Position numbers and translations under genes: made by a program. Source: Phaeoceros laevis (taxonomy: Eukaryota > Anthocerotophyta > Anthocerotopsida > Notothyladales). From it: 29,249 nt of DNA. The stretch lies in contig JBNGIQ010005158.1 in NCBI GenBank assembly GCA_049999765.1, positions 1 through 29,249 on the forward strand, in the 5' to 3' direction. Positions 9,478 to 20,483 of the stretch are shown in pieces (the stretch's first letter is position 1; the number at the start of each line of letters is the position of its first letter). The notes beneath the pieces were generated by a model that saw nothing but the letters and a program-made list of their open reading frames with translations, was not told where the DNA came from and made no database searches.

Positions 9478-10945
9478 ATGACTCCAACTGCTAGTACCAC
9501 CACTTCCACCTCTGTTCCCTTGTCATTCACCAATCTCCTCCTTGCTCAGGAAAAGCTTTAGGATTCTCAAGAAATTATGGATCCCACTCCACACTCGGAA
9601 CAGGGAGACCATGAGCAACAGCCGCTTCAATGCACACAGCCCGTCATCTTTTCCCAATCCAACCAAGATGATACAGTCAACCAGCTTCTTCATGTCAAGA
9701 ATAGGCTAACAGCCATTGATACCTTGAAGTCTTTGGCCACAGCTATCCTCATGCCGTCCGATGGAATTTCTCTCGCAGAAAAGTAGGCACAGCTTGAATC
9801 CAGCACTCTCAATCTTGACAGTCACATCCTGCAAGCTCGCCAAGACATTCAAGAACTGACGCATCAGCTTCAGGATGCTACCCGCCAGCTTACGATGACA
9901 ACACAGCGCTTCGACCTTCTTGATCAATCGCATCAAAAACGCTCCGACACAGTGATGCAGGTATCATGTTCTTACTGCCTACGACAACCACTGTATCAGA
10001 CTTGAATTTCATGTTCAGCACCTAATCGCTTTCCATTTCCACAACCACCAATCGCAGATGCAGACCAGCTTGTTATCCACTGCACATAAGGCGCATGAGG
10101 CATCTCCCATATTGCCACCGACTACACCTACAACGCCAAGACATTTCACAGTCTCAACAATTCTTGGCAGCCCTCCCAGCGTGCCATCCCCGTGCTTCAG
10201 CCCGTCAAAAAGACTGCTGCAGGACATGATGCATTCCTCCCTAGGGACCACCAAACGAACGCATATTACTTCCAGCTAGATTGATCCTGACCTTCAGAGG
10301 ATGCAGCAGACTGTGGTAAGGACTCACCAAACTGCCTTGCCATCATTTGGACAACAATCAGTTCCAATTTCACATGGAGACGCTCACCCACAGTACACTT
10401 TGCAGCACTTGCAGATGACTGGATATGCCCCACAGGTCTCAGCTTTGCAGAATCCGCAGTCGTATCCGTCCTCAGCTCAGCTCAAACAGATGCATTCGCA
10501 GGGTGACATAGGGCAACCCTATGCCACCCGTAACTCCATGTATGACAGGCAGCATAGGCACCTGCACAATGTCAGGCTCAAGGGTTTGCCAGATGATTTT
10601 GATGAAAGTCCGGAAGACGCAAAATCAATGACGACCAATTGGCTTATCCAGGAATGCGCTTTCTTTCCACATCAGACCTCTAACCTATACAAGGTTCCGC
10701 ACACACTAAAGGAGAAGTCTAGAGGAGGGCCACTACCACAGAGGGTTTGGATGATTGAGGCCACATCAACACAAGACAGGGACAAATTGCTTGATCAGGA
10801 CATTCCAATCTATGAGAAGTCGGGATATATCCGTATCATCCCGGATTGTACGTTATCTGAATATCTTCGCCTCATGCAAGTCAATCCGAATGTTGTAGGA
10901 GTTGGGCCACCACCAGCCTTAGTGCAGGCAGGATCTCTAGCATAG
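9478..10945 (+). pseudogene. LINE ORF1 remnant with coiled coil
   Basis: The ATG at 9478 opens a Thr/Ser-rich start followed, after TAG codons at 9559 and 9784, by a heptad-like stretch (about 9787-9950: LDSHILQARQDIQELTHQL onward) that should form a coiled coil, as in LINE ORF1 trimers. The frame then closes at 10002 but resumes downstream; skipping 9961-10057 (GTATCA donor, CGCAG acceptor) restores it, although an indel could do the same. From 10280 the frame is clear, with QHRHLHNVRLKGLPDDFDES and VWMIEATSTQDRDKLLDQD, the latter like the RNA-binding or C-terminal part of ORF1 proteins. TAG at 10943 is followed in the same frame by the endonuclease, so it is either the normal ORF1 stop or another lesion. 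Confidence 0.7.
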
Positions 10946-12015
10946 CAATTGTTAGGGACATTAGAAGAACAGCATTGTGAGTGCCTTACAGTCTTATACC
11001 GGAATCTCAATGTACACCGGGAAGAGAAATTACTTCCTCTTCTTAGTGATTTTCCAGATCATGATTTAGTTATCTTATCAGAGACTAAAGAGATAATAGC
11101 CAATCAGATTGACCACTTTCCAGGGTATGTATGGATCCACCTGTATGCATTTGTACCGCAACATAAAATACCGTCTAGAAGAACAGCGTCAGGTGGTATC
11201 ACTGTTATGTGTAAACCAAATGTCGCGTCTCAGGTTGTGGTTTGGAAACAGAATCAAGATGCCCACTATCTTTGGCTTAAAATCTCTTTGCAAGATAACT
11301 CACAGGCACTCTTTTTAGGCTGCTCCATGTCCCTCCGTCAACTAGCAAATCCTTTCAGCACAAGACAGCGAATGCTGAGGACATGCTCTTAGACATAGAA
11401 CAAGATATCATTGATCTTGAAGTTCAAGGTTGTAGCACGTTCGCCTATTTTATTGGTGACATCAACATTAGGGTCGCACAAAAACAAAGCTTCCCTTCTA
11501 ATGCACCGGATCCACAGTATCTTCCTGAAGGCCATTTACCACGGCACTCACAGGATAACCAGCATTCTGGTCGAAGGGCCTCATTATTACTTGGCATGCG
11601 TCATCGCAGAAATATGGTTATTCTCAATGGAATTCATAATTTTCCGCAATCAGGTGGCATCACTTTCAGGGCACGTCGCAGAGTGAAAACACATTCCAGA
11701 TCAAGTAGGCGTCCCAAATACAAATTGAGACAAAGTGTAGTCGATTTATTGTTCTGGCATGTTCAAGCCGTTGACTGGATCCAAGACTTCAAGATTCTAC
11801 CTCAGAGGCCAGATTCAGATCACATGCCACTCAAATTTACAGTTCGTTTACCAGGCTTCCAGATCCCAGTTGCACCTAAGCCTCCAAATCCCAAGTCTTC
11901 CTATATACTTAGAACCAAAGATGAGATAGGGTTTAAGCAAACTATGGAATCGGGCATGCATAAATTCCTCGACAGGCACAACAAGTCCTCTTTGCAGGAT
12001 AAAGTTAGTACCTTG
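10946..12015 (+). pseudogene. LINE ORF2: apurinic-type endonuclease part
   Basis: Endonuclease motifs appear in order: LTVLYRNLNVHREEKLLPLL with DLVILSETK (catalytic Glu, about 11073-11090), a frameshift near 11320, YFIGDINIRV (GDxN, about 11449-11473), and RPDSDHMPL (SDH, about 11809-11833). This domain nicks the chromosomal target during target-primed reverse transcription. The frame ends with TAG at 12016 and continues unchanged after it. Confidence 0.85.
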
Positions 12016-14570
12016 TAGACCATGTTTACAAAGTCCTTACAGAAACATGGTAGTAAGGTTACACCTGGGAGGAGTGGTAAGGGACACCAAGGCTGCCTCT
12101 GGCATGATGATGAGTGTCAACAATTGCAAAAGCAATTGCAGCTGATGCTCAATGAGCAGAACTCTGCAGGCATCATGACGAAACCTGAATACAGGGAACT
12201 GTCCAATCTATATTCTCATATGAAAAGGGATAAGCTTAGGGAGTACCAGCAGCGGATTCAGAATCGAGAGATTAATGACATTAAGAGAAACCCCAAAGCT
12301 TTCTTCAACCTCATCAAAAGCAGAGGGGCAGCCCCGTCTCAGATTACATTACAACAATTGGAATGTCATGGAAAGCAGCTCTTTCAATCAACGCAACAGG
12401 TGCACACACAGCCCATGGCCTTGTTACATAGCTATCCCAGCATTCGGTTTTCACACCTGCCACCATCACACAAGCTATCCGAAACTTATCGATTGGAAAG
12501 GCACCAGATAAGTATGGCTTACGCATTGAATACTTCAAACTGCTCAAGGACATAGAAATGCCAAAGGTGTTGGCGCATGTATTCAATGAAATTGTACGGC
12601 AAGGTACGTTTCCTGCAACATGGAGTGCTTCGGATGCACATCCACTTTACAAGGCAGGAAAATTAACAGATCCAGACAACTTTAGGTATACATGCTCAAT
12701 ACAATATTTTATAAAGTCTATGCATCAGCGATCAATCTCCTGGTTAGTCCGTACCTTGATAATGATGACCAACAATTCCAAGCTGGTTTCCGTTAGTCAT
12801 ACAGTTGTCTTCATCATCTATTCACTTTAAGGGCGATAGTTGAGAGAGCTAAGACACAAGGATAGAAGGTATATGCCTGCTTCATTGATTTCCGCAAAGC
12901 CTTTGATCTTATACCAAGAACAAAGCTATGGCAAGCATTCTTGAGGGCTGGACTACCATCAGATTTAGTTCGGGCAATGCAATTGATGTACCAGCACACA
13001 GAAGTAACAGTATGCACAGAGGAAGGCAGATCGAATCCATTTCACAGTAATATGGGATTACGCCAAGGTTGCTCACAATCGCCAACTTCATTTGCACTAT
13101 ACCTCCAAAGTTTGCAGAAACTCTTTACTGAGTTAGGCACAGAGCTGGACGCTCCACCTCTATTGGCGCTTGCAATAGCTATGTTACTTTTTGCTGATGA
13201 TCTTGTCCTTCTCTCTTTATCCCCTGAAGGTATGCAAAAACAGCTGGATCATTTATATAGCTTTTGCCAGGAGTCGGATTTACAACTTAACTTGGATAAG
13301 ACAGCCATCCTTGTGTTCAATGACACTGCAGAGCTCTCACAACATGTCTTCCTATGGTCAGGCCAACGCATAAGGATCTCGGATGTCTATAAATACCTCG
13401 GTATGATGCTGTTCACGAGAAAAAGATACATACAGCATGTCAGGCAAGAATGGATGCCGCTATGAATGCCTCATTCTATATTCGATCCAAGGTTCTTAAC
13501 AGAAACTTCCAGCACACTGTCCCCATGGTTACCTTTTACAAACAGTGCATCTTACCAAAGTTGCTATACGCAGCCCCGATATTGTCAGTCGGTTGTCCGA
13601 AAACTGGATGGGTAGAACTTGAAAGGATCCAATGTCAGTATTTCAAGCGGCATTTTTCCCTGTCACAGTCCACTTGTTCAGTCACCTTACTAGCAGAGTT
13701 GGGACTCTGTCTAGTTGAAATCGAGGCCTTGATAGTCACAGCACAATTCCTACAGCAGGTTTCCTTATTACCGGCCAGTCGGCTACCAGCAATGGCATTG
13801 AAGGACTTCACAAACATGGCAGCCTCGCATAACTATGGGTGGTTACATGAATGGCATAAATGGTTACAACGATGGGGACTTCATACCTATTCCCTGCATC
13901 AGCTTACCCCGCAACTCATACGGCAAACTTATCTACAGCAAGTATGGAAACAGCAGCAGCAGACTTCCATGCAACAACACTATGTATCTTCAGTGAACCC
14001 TGCAGTTAATCTTGACCTTCAAGACTACCTTCAGCTTCCTATACCATTCTCACATGTCGTCTCCTGTATCCAGCTCCGATTACAAGCCACTACCTGGTCC
14101 AACAACTATCGGTGGTTGCAACAGGCAGGAAACCAGCATCCGCAGTGTCACCTATGTCTCAGTCAACCAGCTACAAGTATAGAGTCTCATATGGTGTTTT
14201 TGATTGTCCACTCACCCAAGCCATTCGTATGAAACCAAAATACAGAAAGCTGTTCCACCACCCTACATTGCTGTCCCTTTTTTCCATTCGTCCTTCCAGT
14301 CCAATAGCATCTTTCTCGCATGACCTACTCTGTCACATCAAACATTCAGACCCAATTCATCAGGTTTCCAGCTCTGACAACAATCTTGGCGATTATTCCA
14401 ACAACGCTACCTCAGCTGATGATTCAATGGCACCTGACGACAATTACAGCTCTGACGAGGACTCCTTAGATACTGCCTCAGACCATCACCAAGATACGAA
14501 CTACACATGGCCCGCACAGCCCTTCCTCACCACTTTTCATATGCACCTTAGAAACCGTGTGCTCCCTTGA
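12016..14570 (+). pseudogene. LINE ORF2: reverse transcriptase and C-terminus
   Basis: After a Gln-rich linker the reverse transcriptase starts near 12480 (IGKAPDKYGLRIEYFK) and continues with FNEIVRQGTFPATW, the DPDNFR block, FIDFRKAFDLIPR (about 12877-12915), GLRQGCSQSP (about 13054-13083) and the catalytic LFADDLVLLS (about 13189-13218), then DLQLNLDKT and DVYKYLGMM. The C-terminal part has a knuckle-like CHLC followed by ESH and DCP (about 14149-14210), split by a frameshift. An acidic Ser/Asp-rich tail ends at TGA 14568. TAG codons at 12016, 12794 and 12863 fall where Gln fits the family (GFRQSYS, GQKVYACFIDF). Confidence 0.9.
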
Positions 14571-15660
14571 ACATTGATTTACAATATAGATACAGCTCTA
14601 AAGTAGATTACTAGGTATTGTACTGCTTCTTTACAAGAATCCTTTAAGCGTGTGCATTTGGACTTTTTCGCCACATATCAATTCTCGCATTGTTCAGCCA
14701 GCACGTACTAGGCTCAACAATCGATTGCTACCTGGACACCATGCCACTATGCAGCAGAAAGATACAGGCCAGGCTGTGCCATTCTGTACCTTGGAAGGAG
14801 GTCTACAGTTACAACCATATCAAACTTACTCAGCATCATTCAGTGTACTACCTTGTCCTCATAACCATTACATTTGACAGACTTAACGCTACAAAACCTT
14901 AATCAGCTTCACAGACGAGGTCCTTATACCGATTACGCAAAATGCCTTAAATCCCAACATTCTGAGCTTCAAACCTCCTTAACAACCTTTCCTCTTACCT
15001 TGCACTTATTGTCACTCCTCAGACTGGCCGCATGCCTATTGAGAACCTCAACGATTATTACATGCCTTGCAGCAAAATACCAAAAACCTTGGCACACCAC
15101 GCCGCCCACTCATAAGATCCAATGTTAAGCCTCCCGCACAAACACAACAACCCGGCCGACAACTCCAACTCCATACGCGAGAATTGCAAACAATTTCAAA
15201 CAAAATCAACCAAACAAGCAATGCAAGAACGTTCGCTTAGACCAGTCTGGACATCATGCCTGTCCTTACTTACAATAGTGGCTACTACGAGTAGGGTACT
15301 AGGGTTCCATCCCGTCACTCACACAATCTGTAACACCTTATGTGGAGCATAATGCGAAGAGCATCACCTACAAGAATTTGAAGAACCCGAATCAACAGTC
15401 ACATACAAAACTTACCGACTTATTACACTTCTTTTCTTTTCTTTTTGAAAGTTTTTCGTTCTTTCAAGATTTTTTGCAAGCCAACCACTGCAGTTTTTTC
15501 ACCTACTTTAGGGTGTTAAAAATGGTCTCCCTAGTTCACCCTGGGAACCGTGCAAGGTGGGTTGACCACTGGCAAAAAAACATTTGGAGAACCAAGAACT
15601 ACTGTACCCGCCCACATGCGGGTGCCCCAATAAGGGCAAGGGGGGGACCCTGATGGGACC
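14571..15660. other. No gene recognised downstream of the LINE
   Basis: Part of this may be LINE 3' untranslated sequence, but there is no poly(A) tail to mark its end. Pyrimidine-rich runs occur near 15430-15470. I see no protein family, no RNA gene and no splice-consistent exon. Confidence 0.4.
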
Positions 15661-15671
15661 GTTAACATCCT

Positions 15672-15674
<3 letters not shown>

Positions 15675-15702
<28 letters not shown>

Positions 15703-15730
15703 CTGGTGTTCCTCGGGTGTGTGTGTGTGT
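15675..15730. repeat. (AC)14 microsatellite followed by (GT)7 in inverted relation
   Basis: Fourteen AC units at 15675-15702 are followed, after 14 bp (CTGGTGTTCCTCGG), by seven GT units at 15717-15730. Because (GT)n is the complement of (AC)n, the pair can fold into a hairpin with a stem of up to 14 bp. This is also a common place for assembly and sequencing trouble. Confidence 0.95.
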
Positions 15731-16045
15731 TAAAAAGGTATTGTGTATCACTTTTTGTAATGTGACAGCATTGTGATGATTCTACAACTGTTGCCTACAT
15801 GGCTATAAAACCTGTGATAACCATATGATCATGTGTTGGCAGTTATGCTTACGGAAGTCTAAGTATTTCCCACAATGGGATTCGTGCTTCCTGGAAAATT
15901 CTCTTTCGTCCATACCGTCGGGACATGTAATAACAGTTGAGTTATTATGGCCAGCCGGCTTTTTTCACATGCTTCGCAGTACACTAAGTGCTGGCGCAAT
16001 ATGAAAACCATGACTGCCAGTTTGTGGCATCCAAGTGCATAGTAA
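15731..16045. other. No gene recognised
   Basis: Between the microsatellite and the assembly gap I see neither a coding frame of any length nor a repeat. Confidence 0.4.
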
Positions 16046-16445
16046 NNNNNNNNNNNNNNNNNNNNNNNNNNNNNNNNNNNNNNNNNNNNNNNNNNNNNNN
16101 NNNNNNNNNNNNNNNNNNNNNNNNNNNNNNNNNNNNNNNNNNNNNNNNNNNNNNNNNNNNNNNNNNNNNNNNNNNNNNNNNNNNNNNNNNNNNNNNNNNN
16201 NNNNNNNNNNNNNNNNNNNNNNNNNNNNNNNNNNNNNNNNNNNNNNNNNNNNNNNNNNNNNNNNNNNNNNNNNNNNNNNNNNNNNNNNNNNNNNNNNNNN
16301 NNNNNNNNNNNNNNNNNNNNNNNNNNNNNNNNNNNNNNNNNNNNNNNNNNNNNNNNNNNNNNNNNNNNNNNNNNNNNNNNNNNNNNNNNNNNNNNNNNNN
16401 NNNNNNNNNNNNNNNNNNNNNNNNNNNNNNNNNNNNNNNNNNNNN
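16046..16445. other. Assembly gap of 400 N
   Basis: Exactly 400 undetermined bases. The round number suggests a scaffolding placeholder, so true distance and even continuity across it are not certain. Confidence 0.98.
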
Positions 16446-18297
16446 GCAACTTTTTGTCCCACCATCTTTAAACCTCCTGGTCTGTTTTAAGCATACGCTA
16501 GTCTACAGATATCTTTCCTGGACCAACCTTGGCCACAAGGTTAGCTTGTAAGAGGTAACGTCCGTTTTTAGCTGTGATCTGGCGGTTCCAGGAATCACAA
16601 GCTGGATACCTAATCAATACTTTTCCAAGCTTGCTGTACGATTGAGTGCCAGCAAACTCTTCAGGCCTTGGACGTGGCCCTATCAAAATTCTGTGCAGTC
16701 TACCCGACCTGTAAACTCGTAGGACTTGTGCTTGTCAACTTTCCCAAGTCTACCATATGGTAACACTTCTTACAGTGCCTCCAGTCTCAAAATAGATGGG
16801 TCTATAGCATGCTTTGGCAGTCATCATTTATGTTGAGTGAGAATAGTATCCCGTTCTAGCTCTCCTTTCTCAGTCTAAGAGGCTCCTGCCTTGCCCCTAT
16901 TTAACCAGCTTGTGGAACACCTTGAATCCCATCTTCAGCCAGCACCCTGCTGAGCCTTGCCATTTCTTTGCCCTGTGCTCTGCCCACTCCCTCCTGCTAT
17001 AGACCTGCAGCAGCAATGCATTCTCGTTTCAGTGGAGTTTTAAGGGCTTTTGGTGATTCCTACAAGATGTCTAGCTCACAGCAAGTTCTTCTGCCCCCTA
17101 TGACTACTACTGTCAAGTATTTCCCGTCAAATGCCCTGATGACAAGTATACCTGATGTTGGTTGCCATGCGTTGTTTTGTGGTCACTCCTGAAAGCTTTT
17201 TTGCACTTGTCTATATAGCTTGTTGGAGTTTTTGTCTTTCGAACAATATATACTGCTACATTTGTCCTTTGAGCTTCCTGCATTCAATTGCATTAACTGA
17301 TCACTGTCCTGCCCTGTGTCTCTGCAAGAATGGTTCAAAAACAAGGATGTTCAGTGCCTACATGGTACTACCGATTCCCTACTATTTGGCAAACGAAGGA
17401 GGTAATGTCCTTGGCACCAGTTGCCTTTGACATATACCAGCCTTCTACGTATGCTTTGTCCCTGGCACTTGTTGCCTTCTACAAAGCCAGTTTGAGTTCT
17501 GAGTCATGTTTGAAAGTCTTGAAAGTTTTTTTGATTGAAAATGCAAGTACGAGATCCTGCAGGAGCCAGGTCTACCAATGGCTGCTAGAAACCTGGTCGA
17601 TGAAGGCCCTTTGGTACTAATGAAGGGGGGACAGAGGTTTGCTCTCACCCAGCAAACGCCTGTTCGATTTTTGCTGTTGTCGGAAGAAGTTTGGTGAACT
17701 TTTTTTCGACTACTAGCTTGTACAGGATCTGCATTTCCTAGCTGGTTAGAAGTTAGGATCAAGCACATCACAGTGCATACAAATGTGGCAAAGGACTAAC
17801 CTACCTGAATTTTTTCATGGTAGTGCCTCTCCTCACGCCCTACAAGGACAGCAGTCTGCTATTCTGCCACCATGTTCTCTGTGAAACACATTTATAAAGA
17901 CGCTTTTCAGCACACCATCCTGCGTTCTTCCTACATTTTCAGCAAGTACCAACGTTTCAATACGTTAGCTTTCCAACATCCAGGCCTTTGCCTTCTCGTT
18001 GCTGAAAAACTCCTTCAGATCCTTTGGCATACAAATCAAGGTCACGCCACTTTGGCCAACCCTTGTATTCTGACTGCAACAAAAAAGGATACGCGCCATG
18101 TGAAGTCTTGTCGTCTGTCTAGCAGCTCGACATGGACCATTGCAGACGTGAACAGGTCACAATTGCATTTGCTGTCTCGTCTAAGCAACGAAAAAGGTCG
18201 CGGATGCCTCCCTGACAAGGCCTTGAAATGTCGATGCTAGCTTTCGCTAGGACAGGTCCCGATCATGGGCAATGTCTTCATACTTGCACTGCAGTTA
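16446..18297. other. No confident gene; coding-like scraps only
   Basis: On the - strand between about 16810 and 16500 short runs look protein-like (for example RPIYFETGGTVRS, PYGRLGKVDKHKSYEFTGRV, FAGTQSYSKLGKVLIRYP), but they are in different frames and I do not recognise a family. On the + strand 17401-17480 holds two copies, 51 bp apart, of a TGGCACC/TTGTTGCCTT-like unit. Nothing else is supportable. Confidence 0.35.
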
Positions 18298-19496
18298 TGA
18301 AACTGTATGTATGTATGCACACAGGAACACATCCACTTGTGATGATTCTCCGACATCAATACCAGCTTGAACCTGCTGATCTTGTACCATACCATCTACA
18401 TCTCCACAACTTTTTTCGTCTTCTTGTTGCCGAGTTTCCAAGGTCTTCGAGCTCCTCAGATTGTGCATTGCACGAACAACAGCAAAAGCGCCAGGGCCCT
18501 TACCAGTTTTGTTACTCATGATCTCCCGCTTGCTGCTCCTAAATCCACTGTATGTTGTGTCACAGCCAATTTCTTGCTCACCGTTCGGCAGTTCATCCAA
18601 ACACATGATCTAATGGGGGATGTACTTTGCACACCTAGGATCAACTTCAATAGAAACACAGTGCCTGCCACATTGCAGGGAAGCTACCAGCATTGTATCA
18701 GATCCAGAACAACCTTCGACAATCCAATCCTCTTCCTCATAAAACATTTTCACTAGCTTAGTCATGAGCAGCAACGGTTTTTGGTAGGATTTCACAACCT
18801 TGTTGTCCATAGTTGTGAAGCACAGCTTGTGCAACACTGCATGCTTCACAAACAAGTTTGAATGGCCACTATCAGCACTTGAAACAAACCTGCTTGCCCA
18901 TGCATCCTTCTTTGCTGCGCAACCTCCAACAGTGAAGAAATCAGTGCATTCATAAAACCTGTCACTATCGGAAATTGTCACCAGGTTTGGTTTGTGCCAA
19001 ATACAAGTCTCAACTGCTGTAGTGCAATGATCTATAAGAACTGATCGCACCATGCTGGTATCTTCAATGGAATGAAACACAATTACCCTCCACATCTTTG
19101 CTGTAGTGATCCCTTTGAAAGTAGCCACGATGTGGTTAAGTTTTTTTTTTATTGGTGTAAGACGATGTGGTTAAGTTGTTCCTCCGTGAACTTCACATCA
19201 TAACTTCATGTTATTTTGTCATTGTCTAACCTACTCGGCAAATCCAAGCAGAGCAGGGTATACGACCTCGGCTTCATGTACTTGCTCATCTCCATGATAT
19301 CTTGGTTGAACACAGTGTACATGGATTGCGAACCTGGTAGAAGCTTTGGGTCGATGAAGACTTCAACTGTCTGGTCGCCGCCCATGTCATGCAATTTTCT
19401 CTGGTCCTCTTGCTGTTCAGCCCACATTCTGCATCGGAGGATGAAATCATTGAATTTCTTGGGGAGCGCATCTGGTTTGCCTAGATCCCTCGCTTT
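18298..19496 (-). pseudogene. Beta-class amino-methyltransferase (N4-cytosine/N6-adenine type) remnant
   Basis: This family transfers a methyl group from S-adenosylmethionine to an exocyclic amino group of a DNA base. In the - strand the motifs come in beta-class order: motif IV region TLLCLDLPSRL (about 19254-19222) where active enzymes have DPPY or SPPY; a helix and strand ending AVETCIWHKPN, with the typical WxKPN; then the motif X phrase YQKPLLLMTKLV and motif I WIVEGCSGSDTMLVAS, GRHCVSIEVDP (FxGxG region). The exon probably begins after an acceptor GCAG (to 19497). Lesions: TGA at 19208-19206, a 35-bp insertion at 19127-19177, and TAG at 18612-18610 followed by about 100 more open codons in the same frame. 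The DPPY tyrosine is missing (DLPS), so it is dead by sequence. N4 versus N6 specificity cannot be told. Confidence 0.75.
19127..19177 (-). mobile_element. 19-bp poly(A) micro-retroinsertion with 16-bp target-site duplication
   Basis: ACGATGTGGTTAAGTT occurs at 19127-19142 and again at 19162-19177. Between the copies, read on the - strand, lies CTTACACCAAT followed by eight A (ten counting the two shared with the repeat). Deleting 35 bp (insert plus one repeat copy) exactly restores the methyltransferase reading frame. Poly(A) plus a target-site duplication of this size is the signature of LINE-type target-primed insertion, here almost completely 5'-truncated. Confidence 0.85.
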
Positions 19497-19570
19497 CTGC
19501 GTGCACCATACACATGTGTATTAGACAAGTGAAGCAGCGGTCTACACCGTTTTTTAATGATCCTATACCG

Positions 19571-19705
19571 GCCTGCATTATACTTGTTTAAGGATCCCAT
19601 AGCGGCCTGCCAAGTATAATGCATCAGCATCCTCACATCCCAGCCTGCCGGGCATAATGCATCATCATGCTCAGATCCCGGCAGGCCGAGATAATGCATC
19701 ATGTA
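19571..19705 (+). repeat. Tandem repeat, about 38-bp unit, GC-rich core
   Basis: The core GCCTGCC or GCAGGCC followed by a TATAATGCATCA-like stretch recurs at 19605, 19643 and 19681, exactly 38 bp apart, with a more diverged copy at 19571. Units read, for example, GCCTGCCGGGCATAATGCAT. The array lies between the divergent methyltransferase remnant and the DUF7869-like gene. Confidence 0.8.
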
Positions 19706-20404
19706 CCACGCAAACAACAAAAAAACATGCGCTTCACAAACAGTCAACCACGCCCACTGACAATTCATGCAAGCAAGCCGGTCGGAAAGGGCCCCCAAAG
19801 CCAAACATAACGAGAAGGCAGCGACGTCTGCGTCTCCTTCGCAGCACCCGAGCCCCCGCTTCTCCTAGCGATATGCACTACAATTGGTATTCTCTAAACT
19901 AACTTGTCAGAGACGCAACAGCGGTCGATGACAAACGATCTGCATTTTGATCTCAAGGACGCTACCAGACGCAAATTGCACCGCCGAGCCCTTTAATTCG
20001 CGGCCGCAAGCGCAACCTGCATAGAATGCCCACACGCGAGCCACTGAACTTGGCTTCACAATTCCATGCTCAATTCGTGAAAATGCAAGACTGTGAACAT
20101 GAAATGAGACACGAAAGCATTACCACTTTGCTAAAGATCATCTAGAATTTTGAAATGCTTTCATCTGTGGAGTGAAGTGGATAACTGCACCTCACATCTT
20201 CCCAATCTTGGCAGCCTAGCTGGTTCACCATAGCACCTTGTATCAAGTTGAGCTTCTTGCAATTCTCCAGCCAACCCTGCATGCCCTTCAAACTAAGATC
20301 TCCATTAATAACTTGCATGCAAGCTCGAACCAGGTTGTTGTCCCCAGTTGCAATCCTGTCTATGCCCTCGAAACCTTTCCAAGTACAGAAGGGTGAAGGA
20401 CATC
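19706..20404. other. Spacer upstream of the DUF7869-like gene
   Basis: No coding sequence recognised. By position it should include the promoter and 5' UTR of the + strand gene and perhaps upstream exons of the - strand methyltransferase. I see no motif I would call a promoter. Confidence 0.35.
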
Positions 20405-20483
20405 ATGGCAAAGATTTGGAAGAACAAAAAGCAGAGGCCCGCCTCTAAGAATGCTAGAGAGGGCCACACAGTGAATGTCTTGC

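Larger units (their letters stand above)
9478..14570 (+). mobile_element. LINE (non-LTR retrotransposon), near full-length but dead
   Basis: The element encodes a coiled-coil ORF1, an apurinic-type endonuclease, a reverse transcriptase and a C-terminal zinc knuckle, the plan of APE-type LINEs (Jockey/I/L1-like groups). Seven in-frame stops (9559, 9784, 10277, 10943, 12016, 12794, 12863) are all TAG, and frameshifts lie near 11320, 12420, 12690, 13445 and 14195. No poly(A) or simple-repeat tail and no target-site duplication are obvious, so the true ends are unknown. I did not assign a clade. No RNase H domain is seen, unlike the second LINE in this window. Confidence 0.9.

Noticed and set aside
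15508-15702. A - strand frame beginning MCVCVCVCV
   Set aside because: It is a translation of the AC microsatellite; no other support.
15859-16551. Long open frames across the N run on both strands
   Set aside because: They are open only because N codons cannot be read as stops.
16498-16810. Protein-like scraps on the - strand (PYGRLGKVDKHKSYEF, SYSKLGKVLIRYP)
   Set aside because: They are split between frames with stops and I could not match them to any family; kept only as a note.
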